The translations under genes were made by a program, and so were the position numbers. The notes under the pieces are model-generated. The model had not been told where the DNA came from, made no database searches, and saw nothing but the letters and a program-made list of their open reading frames with translations. Below are positions 1 through 5,562 of a stretch of 5,562 nt of DNA, in pieces; within the stretch, counting starts at the first letter, position 1, and the number at the start of each line of letters is the position of its first letter. The DNA is from an uncultured Eubacteriales bacterium. GTDB lineage: Bacteria; Bacillota; Clostridia; Oscillospirales; Oscillospiraceae. The stretch lies in contig CABVBV010000137.1 in the NCBI GenBank assembly GCA_902496595.1, positions 1 to 5,562 on the forward strand, in the 5' to 3' direction.

Positions 1-12
1 TTCGTTCTGTTG
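1..12. repeat. Third partial copy of the recombinase-site repeat, cut by window edge
   Basis: Bases 1-12 (TTCGTTCTGTTG) are identical to 44-55 in the same orientation and are the reverse complement of 297-308. The copy starts at the window edge, so its left half cannot be seen. It makes a direct-repeat pair, 43 bp apart, with the left arm of the 40-312 segment. It may be an additional recombination site of the adjacent tyrosine recombinase, or a remnant of an earlier insertion. That it is a repeat is seen directly; its role is inferred. Confidence 0.6.
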
Positions 13-39
13 CCAGGGCAAAAAGAAAGAACGCAGCAG

Positions 40-55
40 AATTTTCGTTCTGTTG
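40..55 (+). repeat. Left 16-bp inverted repeat (candidate recombination site)
   Basis: AATTTTCGTTCTGTTG at 40-55 is a perfect inverted match to 297-312. The site is also an imperfect palindrome in itself: CAGCAGAA (34-41) and TTCTGTTG (48-55) pair at 7 of 8 positions around a 6-bp centre TTTTCG (42-47). Two inverted recombinase-binding arms around a 6-8 bp crossover region is the classical core-site layout of tyrosine recombinases. The role as a core site is an inference from this symmetry and from the neighbouring recombinase. Confidence 0.7.
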
Positions 56-92
56 TTGATGCCGGGCTTCATCGGCATTGTTATGCAGTAGA

Positions 93-121
93 ATTATACA
101 CCAGCCGCCCAAAAATGGCAA
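93..121 (-). promoter_or_regulatory. Leftward sigma70-type promoter inside the inverted-repeat segment
   Basis: Read on the minus strand the sequence gives TTGCCA (116-121), a 17-bp spacer and a perfect TATAAT (93-98). Transcription would start near 86 and leave the segment through the left repeat (40-55) toward whatever lies left of the window. The predicted leader contains a 6-bp stem (ATGCCG 59-64 with CGGCAT 73-78), which is not followed by a T tract and so is not a terminator. Confidence 0.6.
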
Positions 122-244
122 ACAAATCAGATGATTAACTGCATAATGACATAGCAGAACAGACGGGCAACATAAATTTCGCGGCCCGTTTATATTTGTG
201 CGCCCATAATCCCCGAACTTTTACCTTGAATCTGGAAAGGATGC

Positions 245-273
245 TTGCGTACTCGGAAAAAACTGAGTATAAT
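245..273 (+). promoter_or_regulatory. Rightward sigma70-type promoter, antisense to the integrase
   Basis: TTGCGT (245-250) and a perfect TATAAT (268-273) are separated by exactly 17 bp. Transcription would begin near 280, cross the right repeat (297-312) and run antisense into the 3' end of the recombinase gene. No plus-strand gene lies downstream to be its target in this orientation. Its likely effects are antisense control of the integrase now, or expression of a gene to the left if the segment inverts. Confidence 0.6.
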
Positions 274-296
274 GCTTATGTATTACATCACGAACG

Positions 297-312
297 CAAC
301 AGAACGAAAATT
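297..312 (-). repeat. Right 16-bp inverted repeat overlapping the integrase stop codon
   Basis: Bases 297-312 are the exact reverse complement of 40-55. The repeat overlaps the first two bases of the integrase stop triplet (311-313 on the plus strand), so the site is directly attached to the 3' end of the recombinase gene. The outer arm here (TTACGTTA, 311-318) is a much poorer partner than the outer arm of the left site, perhaps because it is constrained by the coding sequence. Flanking bases on the inner side (GAACGCAACAGAA, 292-304) also match 29-41 directly at 12 of 13 positions. Confidence 0.7.
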
Positions 313-1162
313 ACGTTACCACCAGCCCTAATCGCCCTATTTGCCGGGCGTGGACGGAGCCGCTTTCGGCGGTGTAGATGCGCGTCGTGGTGACGCTGCT
401 GTGGCCGAGGATGTCCGCGAGGCGCGAGAGGTCTTTTTCGATGGAGTAGAACGTCCGCGCAAAGAGATGGCGCAGGTTGTGCGGGAACACCTTGCCCGGC
501 TCCACCTCGGCGCTCTGGCACAGCGCCTTCATGTCGCGCCAGATGTTGCTGCGGTTTAACGGCCTGCCGTTCCGACTGACAAACACCGCCCCGGCGGTGA
601 TTTTTTGTTTTTGCAGGTAACTTTTCAGCAGCTTCCGCAGCTTGTCCGGCAGGAACACGGTGCGGCGCTTGCCCTTGTTCGCCACCTCAGCCCGGCCCGA
701 CTGCACCGCTGCCACCGTGACGAAGCGCAATTCGGACACCCGGATGCCCGTGGCGCAGATGGTCTGGATGACCAGCGCGAGCCGCTCGTTCTCGGCCCTC
801 TCCGCGGCCCGGACGAGCCGGACGTATTCAGCGCGTGTCAGCTCCTTGTCCTCGGAGAGAAAGAGGGCTTTTTGAATTTTGAGCGGCCTAAGCCCCAATT
901 CACCGAGGCCGCAGAATGTAAGGAAACCGTTCACAGCGGCAATTTTGCTGTTGACGCTCGCGGGCGCGAATTTGCCTACCAGCGCCTCCTTCCATTCCAG
1001 CAGCAGACCCTTTGACACCGCCCGCCCGGCGAGGAACTCCGCCAGCGCGCCGAGATCGTGGACGTATTTACGAATGGTCGCCTCGCTGCGCTCCTCCTCC
1101 CGCAGCTGCACGGCGTATTTTTCGATAAGCGCCCCCGTGACGCTCAGGCCCTGTTTTGACAT
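311..1162 (-). CDS. Tyrosine-type site-specific recombinase/integrase
   Basis: This 283-residue protein is a phage-integrase-family recombinase that would cut and rejoin DNA through a covalent 3'-phosphotyrosine intermediate. The N-terminal SAM-like core-binding domain spans about residues 8-90 and the catalytic domain about 105-283. The full active-site set is visible: Arg141 (in ATGIRVSELR), a beta-hairpin Lys near 163-165, His228 and Arg231 (HNLRH), His254 (LGHSS) and nucleophile Tyr263. I chose the start at 1162 because AAGGGGG (1177-1171) lies 8 bp upstream. The longer in-frame start at 1279 would put the terminator hairpin inside the coding sequence. At about 280 residues it fits small integrases common in Clostridia, some on genomic islands. 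The candidate site at 297-312 abuts its stop codon, suggesting it acts there. It has no frameshifts, unlike the gene upstream. Whether it is an integrase or an invertase cannot be decided from the protein. Confidence 0.93.
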   Translation of the reverse strand: MSKQGLSVTGALIEKYAVQLREEERSEATIRKYVHDLGALAEFLAGRAVSKGLLLEWKEALVGKFAPASVNSKIAAVNGFLTFCGLGELGLRPLKIQKALFLSEDKELTRAEYVRLVRAAERAENERLALVIQTICATGIRVSELRFVTVAAVQSGRAEVANKGKRRTVFLPDKLRKLLKSYLQKQKITAGAVFVSRNGRPLNRSNIWRDMKALCQSAEVEPGKVFPHNLRHLFARTFYSIEKDLSRLADILGHSSVTTTRIYTAESGSVHARQIGRLGLVVT

Positions 1163-1193
1163 GACCGCATCCCCCTTGGCAAGTGATACCGCT

Positions 1194-1224
1194 ATTTTAC
1201 CAAGCCGCAGCGGATGATATGCAA
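1194..1224 (-). promoter_or_regulatory. Weak candidate promoter of the integrase
   Basis: On the minus strand TTGCAT (1219-1224) and TAAAAT (1194-1199) are separated by 19 bp, giving a start near 1187 and a leader of about 25 nt before the ribosome binding site and ATG. The spacer is longer than ideal, and the -35 box overlaps the T tract of the preceding terminator. It is the best candidate in the short gap between terminator and gene. Confidence 0.3.
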
Positions 1225-1257
1225 AAAGCCCACAGCGTCTCGCACGCTGTGGGCTTT
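1219..1257 (-). terminator. Rho-independent terminator between the regulator and the integrase
   Basis: A perfect 14-bp stem (1225-1238 with 1244-1257) encloses a 5-base loop. Read on the minus strand the stem is followed immediately by further T residues (TTTTTGC), while on the plus strand only the three T of the stem are present. It therefore ends minus-strand transcripts coming from the HTH gene and isolates the recombinase transcriptionally. Confidence 0.88.
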
Positions 1258-1322
1258 GGTGTTGTTGGGGTTTAATCATTTAACGTTCATCTCGGCAAAA
1301 AGCCGGATGTTTGACGCAGTAT

Positions 1323-2418
1323 TCATATTAGCTTCATGCCGTTATATATGTAGTCTATCGCACGTTTATCCTTCTTGAGCCAGGACTCAGACAGAGACAT
1401 CATTTCATCATAGAAAAGTCCAAAACACTGACAGAATTCAGGATAGGTAAAGTTATACAGCTCCTCCACCTGTTCATGGTTGCTGTTCAATGCGAAAGTC
1501 ATGTTTGCGTTTGTGAATACCGAGAACGCATTATCGCTCTTATCCAGCAGCGGGTTATGGTCGCTCACTATACCTATCGAAATGTGGCTGCCGTCCTCAA
1601 GCTCATCGATCAGGTGCGAGAGATGGCGGCGCCGTTCGTCTCTCGTGAGCGTCACTACGCCGTCAAAGAGGCGTATTCTGCCCGTGTTCATATAGTCCAC
1701 GAGCGAGGACTTATATGTGATGACGGAGTTGAAGGAGCTGGACGTTATCTCATACATTTTAACGTTGAAAATCGCGCTGCTCTTCGTCCGCAAGGTATTC
1801 ATCCATGAACTCATCCAGCTGTTCGGCGCTCAAATTTACCGGCCACGTACTGTGCATAAGATAGCGGTTATCTGCTGCAGCGCATAGCTGAACGGCAGGT
1901 TGGAGCTCAGCACAGCCTCCCGGCCGAGCCGCTCCGCCAGCGGTGGCAGGGTCTGCACATAGTTATCAGATATACGGTAACATTCGTTTACTACGTTCCT
2001 GTCGGAAGTTACCAGAGAATAGCTGTGCCCATGTGTCAAGGAGAGGTCTACGCCCTGAATAAGTATGCCGTTTCGCAGTACCAAGGCGGGGCTTACCGGG
2101 TTCTTGCCTTCCGTCGCGGCGTAAAAATCCATGGATATCGGTGCATACAGGCGCTCTGAAAGAGCGCGTTCGTATCCTCCGTCGTCGTATGCAAAGCTCA
2201 GCCTGGCCGCGGCGGCGTCCTTGCCTTCGGGCCTGTTCAACGTGCCGACATAGCGGCTATGCGTTCGCGAACGGACTCGGCGCTGCGCATTGACGGCAGC
2301 TTCGACCCGCTCAACCACTTGCTCAAATAGGAAATGTCATAGCCCAGCGCATCGGAGAGGCTGCCTATTTAATGCCATATATGGTCTGCAACTGCCTAAG
2401 TGCTTCTCCGAAGGTCAT
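1323..2418 (-). pseudogene. XRE-like helix-turn-helix regulator, broken by four 1-bp indels
   Basis: Four collinear fragments in shifting frames rebuild into one 365-residue protein when single bases are corrected. The start is ATG at 2418, with AGAGG about 7 bp upstream. The first 17 codons end at TAG 2365 after a lost A in the run at 2368-2370. The next frame encodes the DNA-binding helices, including YDISYLSKW and GSKLPS (rebuilt residues 27-43), and ends at TGA 2237. The third covers about 2240-1860 and the fourth about 1860-1770. The last, after an extra T at 1768-1771, ends at TGA 1323. The indel near 1860 restores a sensible linker (NLSAEQLDEFMDEY). The N terminus resembles XRE-type HTH domains. 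The long C-terminal part matches no sensor domain I recognise. It is divergent from the redox operon and so is a plausible regulator of it. Either the gene is decayed or the sequence has errors. Confidence 0.75.
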
Positions 2419-2636
2419 AACGCCGCCTCTGTAATTATGTTTTCCCATTTTAGCATATCGGCCTGTGATATTAAAGCTGTTCGATTTGACTTTTCAAGAA
2501 TTCAAATAGGTCAATATGAATTTTTAACCTTGATCGAGGCTGCATTTGTGCCACTTTAGTCCGTTGTATTCAAGCGGCGGGCTTGTTATTTTGTAGTCAA
2601 TGAGTGTATTTGAGAAAAAGGAGGTAAAAAGCTAAG
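2419..2636. promoter_or_regulatory. Divergent intergenic control region of the regulator and redox operon
   Basis: This AT-rich 218-bp gap separates the divergent HTH gene from the dehydrogenase operon and contains no gene I can support. It holds a dyad, TTGAC (2486-2490) and GTCAA (2510-2514), around a 19-bp interior that itself carries two TTCAA repeats (2493-2497, 2501-2505). I see no strong plus-strand sigma70 promoter; the best are partial, such as TTGTAT with TATTTT at 17 bp around 2564-2592. That suggests an activator-dependent promoter. A strong AAGGAGGT (2618-2625) precedes the first operon gene. Confidence 0.5.
2447..2497 (-). promoter_or_regulatory. Promoter candidates of the HTH regulator
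   Basis: Two minus-strand candidates lie upstream of the regulator start. One is an extended -10 box, TGCTAAAAT (2455-2447), with a poor -35, which would start transcription about 20 nt before the ATG. The other is TTGAAA (2492-2497) with TAATAT (2468-2473) at 18 bp. Neither is consensus. The second overlaps the dyad described at 2486-2514, which would suit autoregulation. Confidence 0.4.
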
Positions 2637-3743
2637 TTGAAGACAGTATTTGTGACCGGCGGGACTGGGACAATGGGCATTGCGACCTTGAAGAAGTTCG
2701 CGGAACTAGGCGAAGACTTCCGTGTCCGCTTGCTGGCAAGGGATTCTGAAAAGAATCGCTCGCTGCTTGAGCCTTTCTCGGGAAAGGTCGAGGTGCTCTG
2801 GGGAGATCTCAAAGACGACGAGGTATTGGCTGACGGCGTGAAGGGAGCGGATCATGTCCTTCATATCGGTGCATATCTCTCACCGTTCTGCGACAACGAC
2901 CCTTATGGAGCGCTCCGCGTCAATTACGGCAGTACGCTCTCAATGCTTAAGAGCATAAAGGAGTTCGGTCAGGCTGAGACGACGCATTTCGTGTACATTG
3001 GCACAGTCGCGCAGACCGGTGACCGTATGCCGCCGGTACATTGGGGCCGCGTCGGCGACCCGATGAAACCCTCCGTCTACGACTACTATGCCGTCAGCAA
3101 GGTTTTCGCCGAGCGTGCAGTCATGGAGTCCGGGCTCAAGTACTGGGCGAGCGTTAGGCAGAGCGGCATGATGCCGGTAAACCCCAAGTCCGGCACCTAT
3201 CCCATAGCCACCAGCCGTACAACAACCTCATAGAGTGGTCTACGGCCGAGGACTCGGCAAACCTGATGGTCAACATCTGCCTGAAGGCGCCTGAGCGCTT
3301 CTGGCGCAGGGCATACAACCTCTCTAACGGAAAGGATTTTCGCTTTACCACATTCAGCTTCTACGAGGCGCTGTATCAGGATCCTCGCGAGGCCCAGGAG
3401 CCGAACTGGCTCGCGCTGCACAACTTCCACGGACACTGTTTCCTGGACTCCGACGAGCTCGAAAATGTGGTTCCATTCAGGACGAAGAGTGTTAACGAGG
3501 CCATATTCGACCAGCTTGGCGCCTTTATGGAGAATGCAATGAACGCACCCGCCGGGTCAATGCCTGCGACGCCCGAGGAGAACAAGGAGCACAACCGGCG
3601 TATCATGAGCCAGCCCGGCGGAGTGCTGCAATTCGTACAGGACGGCGACGAGGAGCGCATAAAGGTCTGGTTCGGCAGGCGAGGAGCCTTACAGCGTGAA
3701 GATGGAGGCAAACGCACGAGACATCGAGAAGCTCTACATATAA
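2637..3743 (+). pseudogene. Extended SDR / NAD-dependent epimerase-dehydratase family protein, two compensating frameshifts
   Basis: The rebuilt protein has 368 residues and would be a cytoplasmic NAD(P)-dependent oxidoreductase. Residues 1-14 form the Rossmann beta strand and glycine loop (VTGGTGTMG). Asp57 in the WGDL motif and the active-site pair Tyr151/Lys155 (YAVSK) are present. The start is TTG at 2637, supported by AAGGAGGT 11 bp upstream. The original frame runs to a TAG at 3231-3233. Adding one C to the CCC run near 3199-3201 moves it into the frame that continues through 3266-3677 (about residues 188-347). Removing one G at 3678-3679 then gives a natural C terminus (EEPYSVKMEANARDIEKLYI) ending at TAA 3743. 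That stop overlaps the ribosome binding site of the next gene, as expected in an intact operon. Relatives act on sugar nucleotides, steroids and flavonoid-like alcohols; the substrate is unknown here. As given, the sequence yields a 198-residue protein lacking the C-terminal half. Confidence 0.82.
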
Positions 3744-3758
3744 GGAGGGACGCTTGAT

Positions 3759-5507
3759 ATGCAATTTGAAAAGCTGCTTTCCCCGATAAAGATAAGGGGA
3801 CTGGAACTCAAAAACCGTATTATCATGACCGGCATGGGCACGAAGATGAACGACCGCAACAGCGGCATAACCGATATGCTGGTCAACTACCATGCGGCAC
3901 GCGCTGCCGGAGGAGTGGCATTGAATACCCTTGAGGTGTGCAGCGTGGACGCGAAGAGTGCCCCGAAGAACTTCGTCAGTATCGCCGAGGATCGTCCCAT
4001 GCCCGGCCACAAGAAGCTGACAGACGCGATACATAAGAATGGCGGCAGGGCAAATATCCAGCACTGGCAGGGCGCCCTTGCCGTGGGCAGCGACCCTGAT
4101 GCAGAGATCGTCTTCGTCAATGAGGTCACTACCGAGCGCATCATGGAGATAATCGAAAATTACGGCAGGGCAGCGGCGAGAGCCGTCGAGTGCGGTTATG
4201 ATGTGGTGGAGCTCCACGCTGCGCACAACTATCTGCCCCATATGTTCCTCTCCGGCGGCATGAATTTCCGTGACGACGAGTGGGGCGGCAGTTTGGAGAA
4301 CCGCATGAGATTCCCGCTCATGGTGATAGAATCCATAAGGAAAAATATACCGAATGATATGCCGCTGTTTATGCGCCACGACTGCTTTGACGACAACCTG
4401 CCCGGCGGACTGACTATCGAGGAGGTCATTGAGTTTTGCAAGCGGGCCGGAAAGCTCGGAGTGGACGTCCTGGATGTCTCTCGCGGCAACTTCATGGATA
4501 TGGACGCGCTCATTTACGAGACGCCGCCGATGGATCTGCCGCACTTTTATAACGTCGAGGCCGCTGCGCGTATACGTCGCGAGGCCGGCATACTCACCAT
4601 GCCTACCGGCCGCTTCAATTTCCCTGACCTTGCCGAGAAGGTGCTCGATGAAGACAAAGCCGACCTCATTGTTATGGCCCGTGCTCAGATCGCCGATCCG
4701 CAGTTCGTGAACAAGCTCCGCGCCGGAAAGCTCACGAATATCAAGTACTGCATCGGCTGCAACCAGGGCTGCCACAGCTACTTCCTCGACCCGACCAAGG
4801 AGCATATCAGCTGCCTGCGCAACCCCGCCGTAGGCGAGGAGGACAAGTACATTATAACAAAGGCGGATACACCCAAGCGCGTCATGATGATCGGCGGCGG
4901 CATGGCCGGTCTGGAGGCTGCTGATATACTTCATGACCGCGGGCACATCCCCGTGCTGTATGAGGTGAGCGACCACCTCGGCGGGCAGTTCCTGCTGGCA
5001 GGCAAGGCGCCGCGCAAAGAGGATGTGGATCGAGCCGTCAATTACTTCGCGCAGAACGCCTTCGATCTCGGCGTCGAGGTTCACCTGAACACCGCGGTCA
5101 CGCCCGACATGATAAGCGCCGAGAAGCCGGACGCTGTTATCATTGCCATCGGCTCCGAGGCCGTCATACCGCCTATTCCCGGCGCGGAGCGGGAAAATGT
5201 GCTCAACGCACGCGATGTGCTTGCCGGTGCTGATATCCCCGTGAGCAAGACGGTCATCGTGGGCGGAGGACTTGTCGGCATTGAGTGTGCAGAGTACCTT
5301 GCTGTTCGCGGCCACAGCGTGACCATTATTGAGATGCGCGACGAGGCTTTGACCGAACTCGATGAGATGCGCAAGATAGGTACTCGCCTTGCCATGGCCA
5401 AGGAGGATATCACGATCGAACTCAACGCCAAGTGCCTCGAGGTCCGCGACGGTGAGATCGTAGCGGATGTCAAGGGAGAGACCAAAGTGTTCGCCGCGGA
5501 CAACGTG
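3759..5507 (+). CDS. NADH:flavin oxidoreductase (Old Yellow Enzyme / 2,4-dienoyl-CoA reductase type), 3' end interrupted
   Basis: The protein would reduce an activated C=C bond using NAD(P)H through FAD, a 4Fe-4S cluster and FMN. An N-terminal FMN TIM barrel covers about residues 1-325, with the OYE signature H153-A-A-H156-N-Y158 followed by WGGSLENRMRF. The cluster ligands are Cys331, 334, 338 and 352 (C-x2-C-x3-C-x13-C; the last gap is slightly longer than the 11-12 I recall). The dinucleotide-binding half has glycine motifs at 379-384 (GGGMAG) and 502-507 (GGGLVG). Family members include 2,4-dienoyl-CoA reductase, enoate and cinnamate reductases, BaiCD/BaiH-type bile-acid enzymes and gut steroid ene-reductases; I cannot choose among them. 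ATG 3759 is supported by AAGGAGGG (3742-3749), which overlaps the upstream stop, so the pair is translationally linked. The frame has no indel for 583 codons. Family resemblance stops after 5507, about 60-90 residues short of full length; the frame stays open by chance to the window end. Confidence 0.9.
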
Positions 5508-5562
5508 GGTGAATTATACTATCAAGTGCAACACTTTAGGAGGATAAAAGAGAGTTCATACA
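5508..5562. mobile_element. Putative terminal end of an IS30-like insertion sequence
   Basis: Where the reductase should continue with a hydrophobic strand and a GxxP-like loop, the DNA becomes AT-rich and non-coding in character. The stretch ATCAAGTGCAACACTT (5521-5536) resembles, from memory, the terminal repeat of IS30-family elements (GTCAACGCAACAGTT-like core). It is followed by AGGAGG (5538-5543), a possible ribosome binding site for a transposase gene starting just beyond the window. Only 55 bp are visible, so neither the inverted-repeat partner nor a target duplication can be checked. An assembly junction is the alternative. Confidence 0.5.

Larger units (their letters stand above)
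40..312. other. Putative invertible promoter segment (inverton-like)
   Basis: This 273-bp unit is bounded by a perfect 16-bp inverted repeat, is AT-rich, carries no convincing gene, and sits directly after a tyrosine recombinase gene. It holds two good promoters, both facing outward through the repeats. Known phase-variable promoters in gut bacteria use the same parts: short inverted repeats, a promoter between them and a nearby recombinase. Inversion would exchange which promoter and which 5' leader face left and right. Because a promoter exits on both sides in either orientation, a simple on/off model is not enough; leader content or promoter strength would have to differ. The competing reading is an attachment-site remnant of an integrated element. 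Confidence 0.45.

Noticed and set aside
163..189. ACGGGC/GCCCGT hairpin as a terminator
   Set aside because: The stem is only 6 bp with a 15-base loop and no proper T tract on either strand.
1..310. tRNA gene as an integration target, CRISPR array, or integron attC site
   Set aside because: No cloverleaf or tRNA 3' end sequence is visible, the repeats are too few and irregular in spacing for CRISPR, and no attC-type consensus or IntI-specific insertion is seen in the recombinase.
196..393. 65-codon plus-strand frame over the right inverted repeat
   Set aside because: It has no ribosome binding site, its second half is antisense to the integrase, and it spans a promoter; no recognisable protein.
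605..1015. 136-codon plus-strand frame
   Set aside because: Fully antisense to the integrase catalytic domain, with no motif or ribosome binding site.
1163..1279. Longer N terminus of the integrase from ATG 1279
   Set aside because: It would translate through a perfect terminator hairpin (1225-1257), adds residues unlike the family, and the internal ATG at 1162 has a well-placed ribosome binding site.
1476..1808. 110-codon plus-strand frame inside the regulator region
   Set aside because: Antisense to the coherent HTH protein fragments; composition and lack of motifs indicate a shadow.
2237..2370. Programmed ribosomal frameshifting as the cause of the broken regulator
   Set aside because: There are four shifts of different direction and no slippery heptamer with a downstream structure at each; mutation or sequencing error is simpler.
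3603..5315. A 570-codon minus-strand open frame
   Set aside because: It is antisense to the dehydrogenase end and the reductase. The plus strand has clear OYE, Fe-S and Rossmann motifs and good ribosome binding sites, while the antisense product has no recognisable domain and low-complexity composition typical of shadows in GC-rich genes.

Overview
The window looks like accessory or rearranged DNA from an anaerobic Gram-positive bacterium, most likely a gut-type Clostridia (Bacillota). The reasons are strong AGGAGG-type ribosome binding sites, a small integrase of a type I associate with Clostridia, a redox operon built on an Fe-S/flavin ene-reductase, and moderate to high GC in genes next to AT-rich spacers. 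No rRNA, tRNA, CRISPR array or replication origin is visible, and the species cannot be named from the sequence alone.

Left part (1-1257). An AT-rich non-coding segment (1-310) lies just beyond the 3' end of an intact minus-strand tyrosine recombinase (311-1162). The segment between 40 and 312 is bounded by a perfect 16-bp inverted repeat. It contains two outward-facing sigma70-type promoters, each with a consensus -10 box and a 17-bp spacer. A third, direct copy of 12 bp of the repeat sits at 1-12. This is the layout expected of a recombinase-driven invertible switch (inverton), and it is the most interesting feature here, although inversion is inferred and not shown. A perfect 14-bp-stem terminator (1219-1257, minus strand) insulates the recombinase from the gene upstream of it.

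Middle (1323-2636). A minus-strand XRE-like helix-turn-helix regulator (1323-2418) is broken by four single-base indels. Repairing them gives one 365-residue protein. A 218-bp divergent intergenic region follows, with regulator promoter candidates and a possible operator dyad.

Right part (2637-5562). A plus-strand two-gene operon begins with an extended short-chain dehydrogenase/epimerase (2637-3743) that carries two compensating 1-bp indels. After 15 bp comes an Old Yellow Enzyme/2,4-dienoyl-CoA reductase-type flavin and Fe-S oxidoreductase (3759 onward). Its reading frame is intact for 583 codons. Near 5508 it stops resembling the family and runs into what looks like the end of an IS30-like insertion sequence. 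The HTH gene was probably the local regulator of this redox pair; the substrate (an enone, enoate, steroid or bile-acid-like molecule) is not determined. All six frameshifts are explained by gain or loss of one base in runs of 1-4 identical bases, so sequencing error must be excluded before the genes are called dead.
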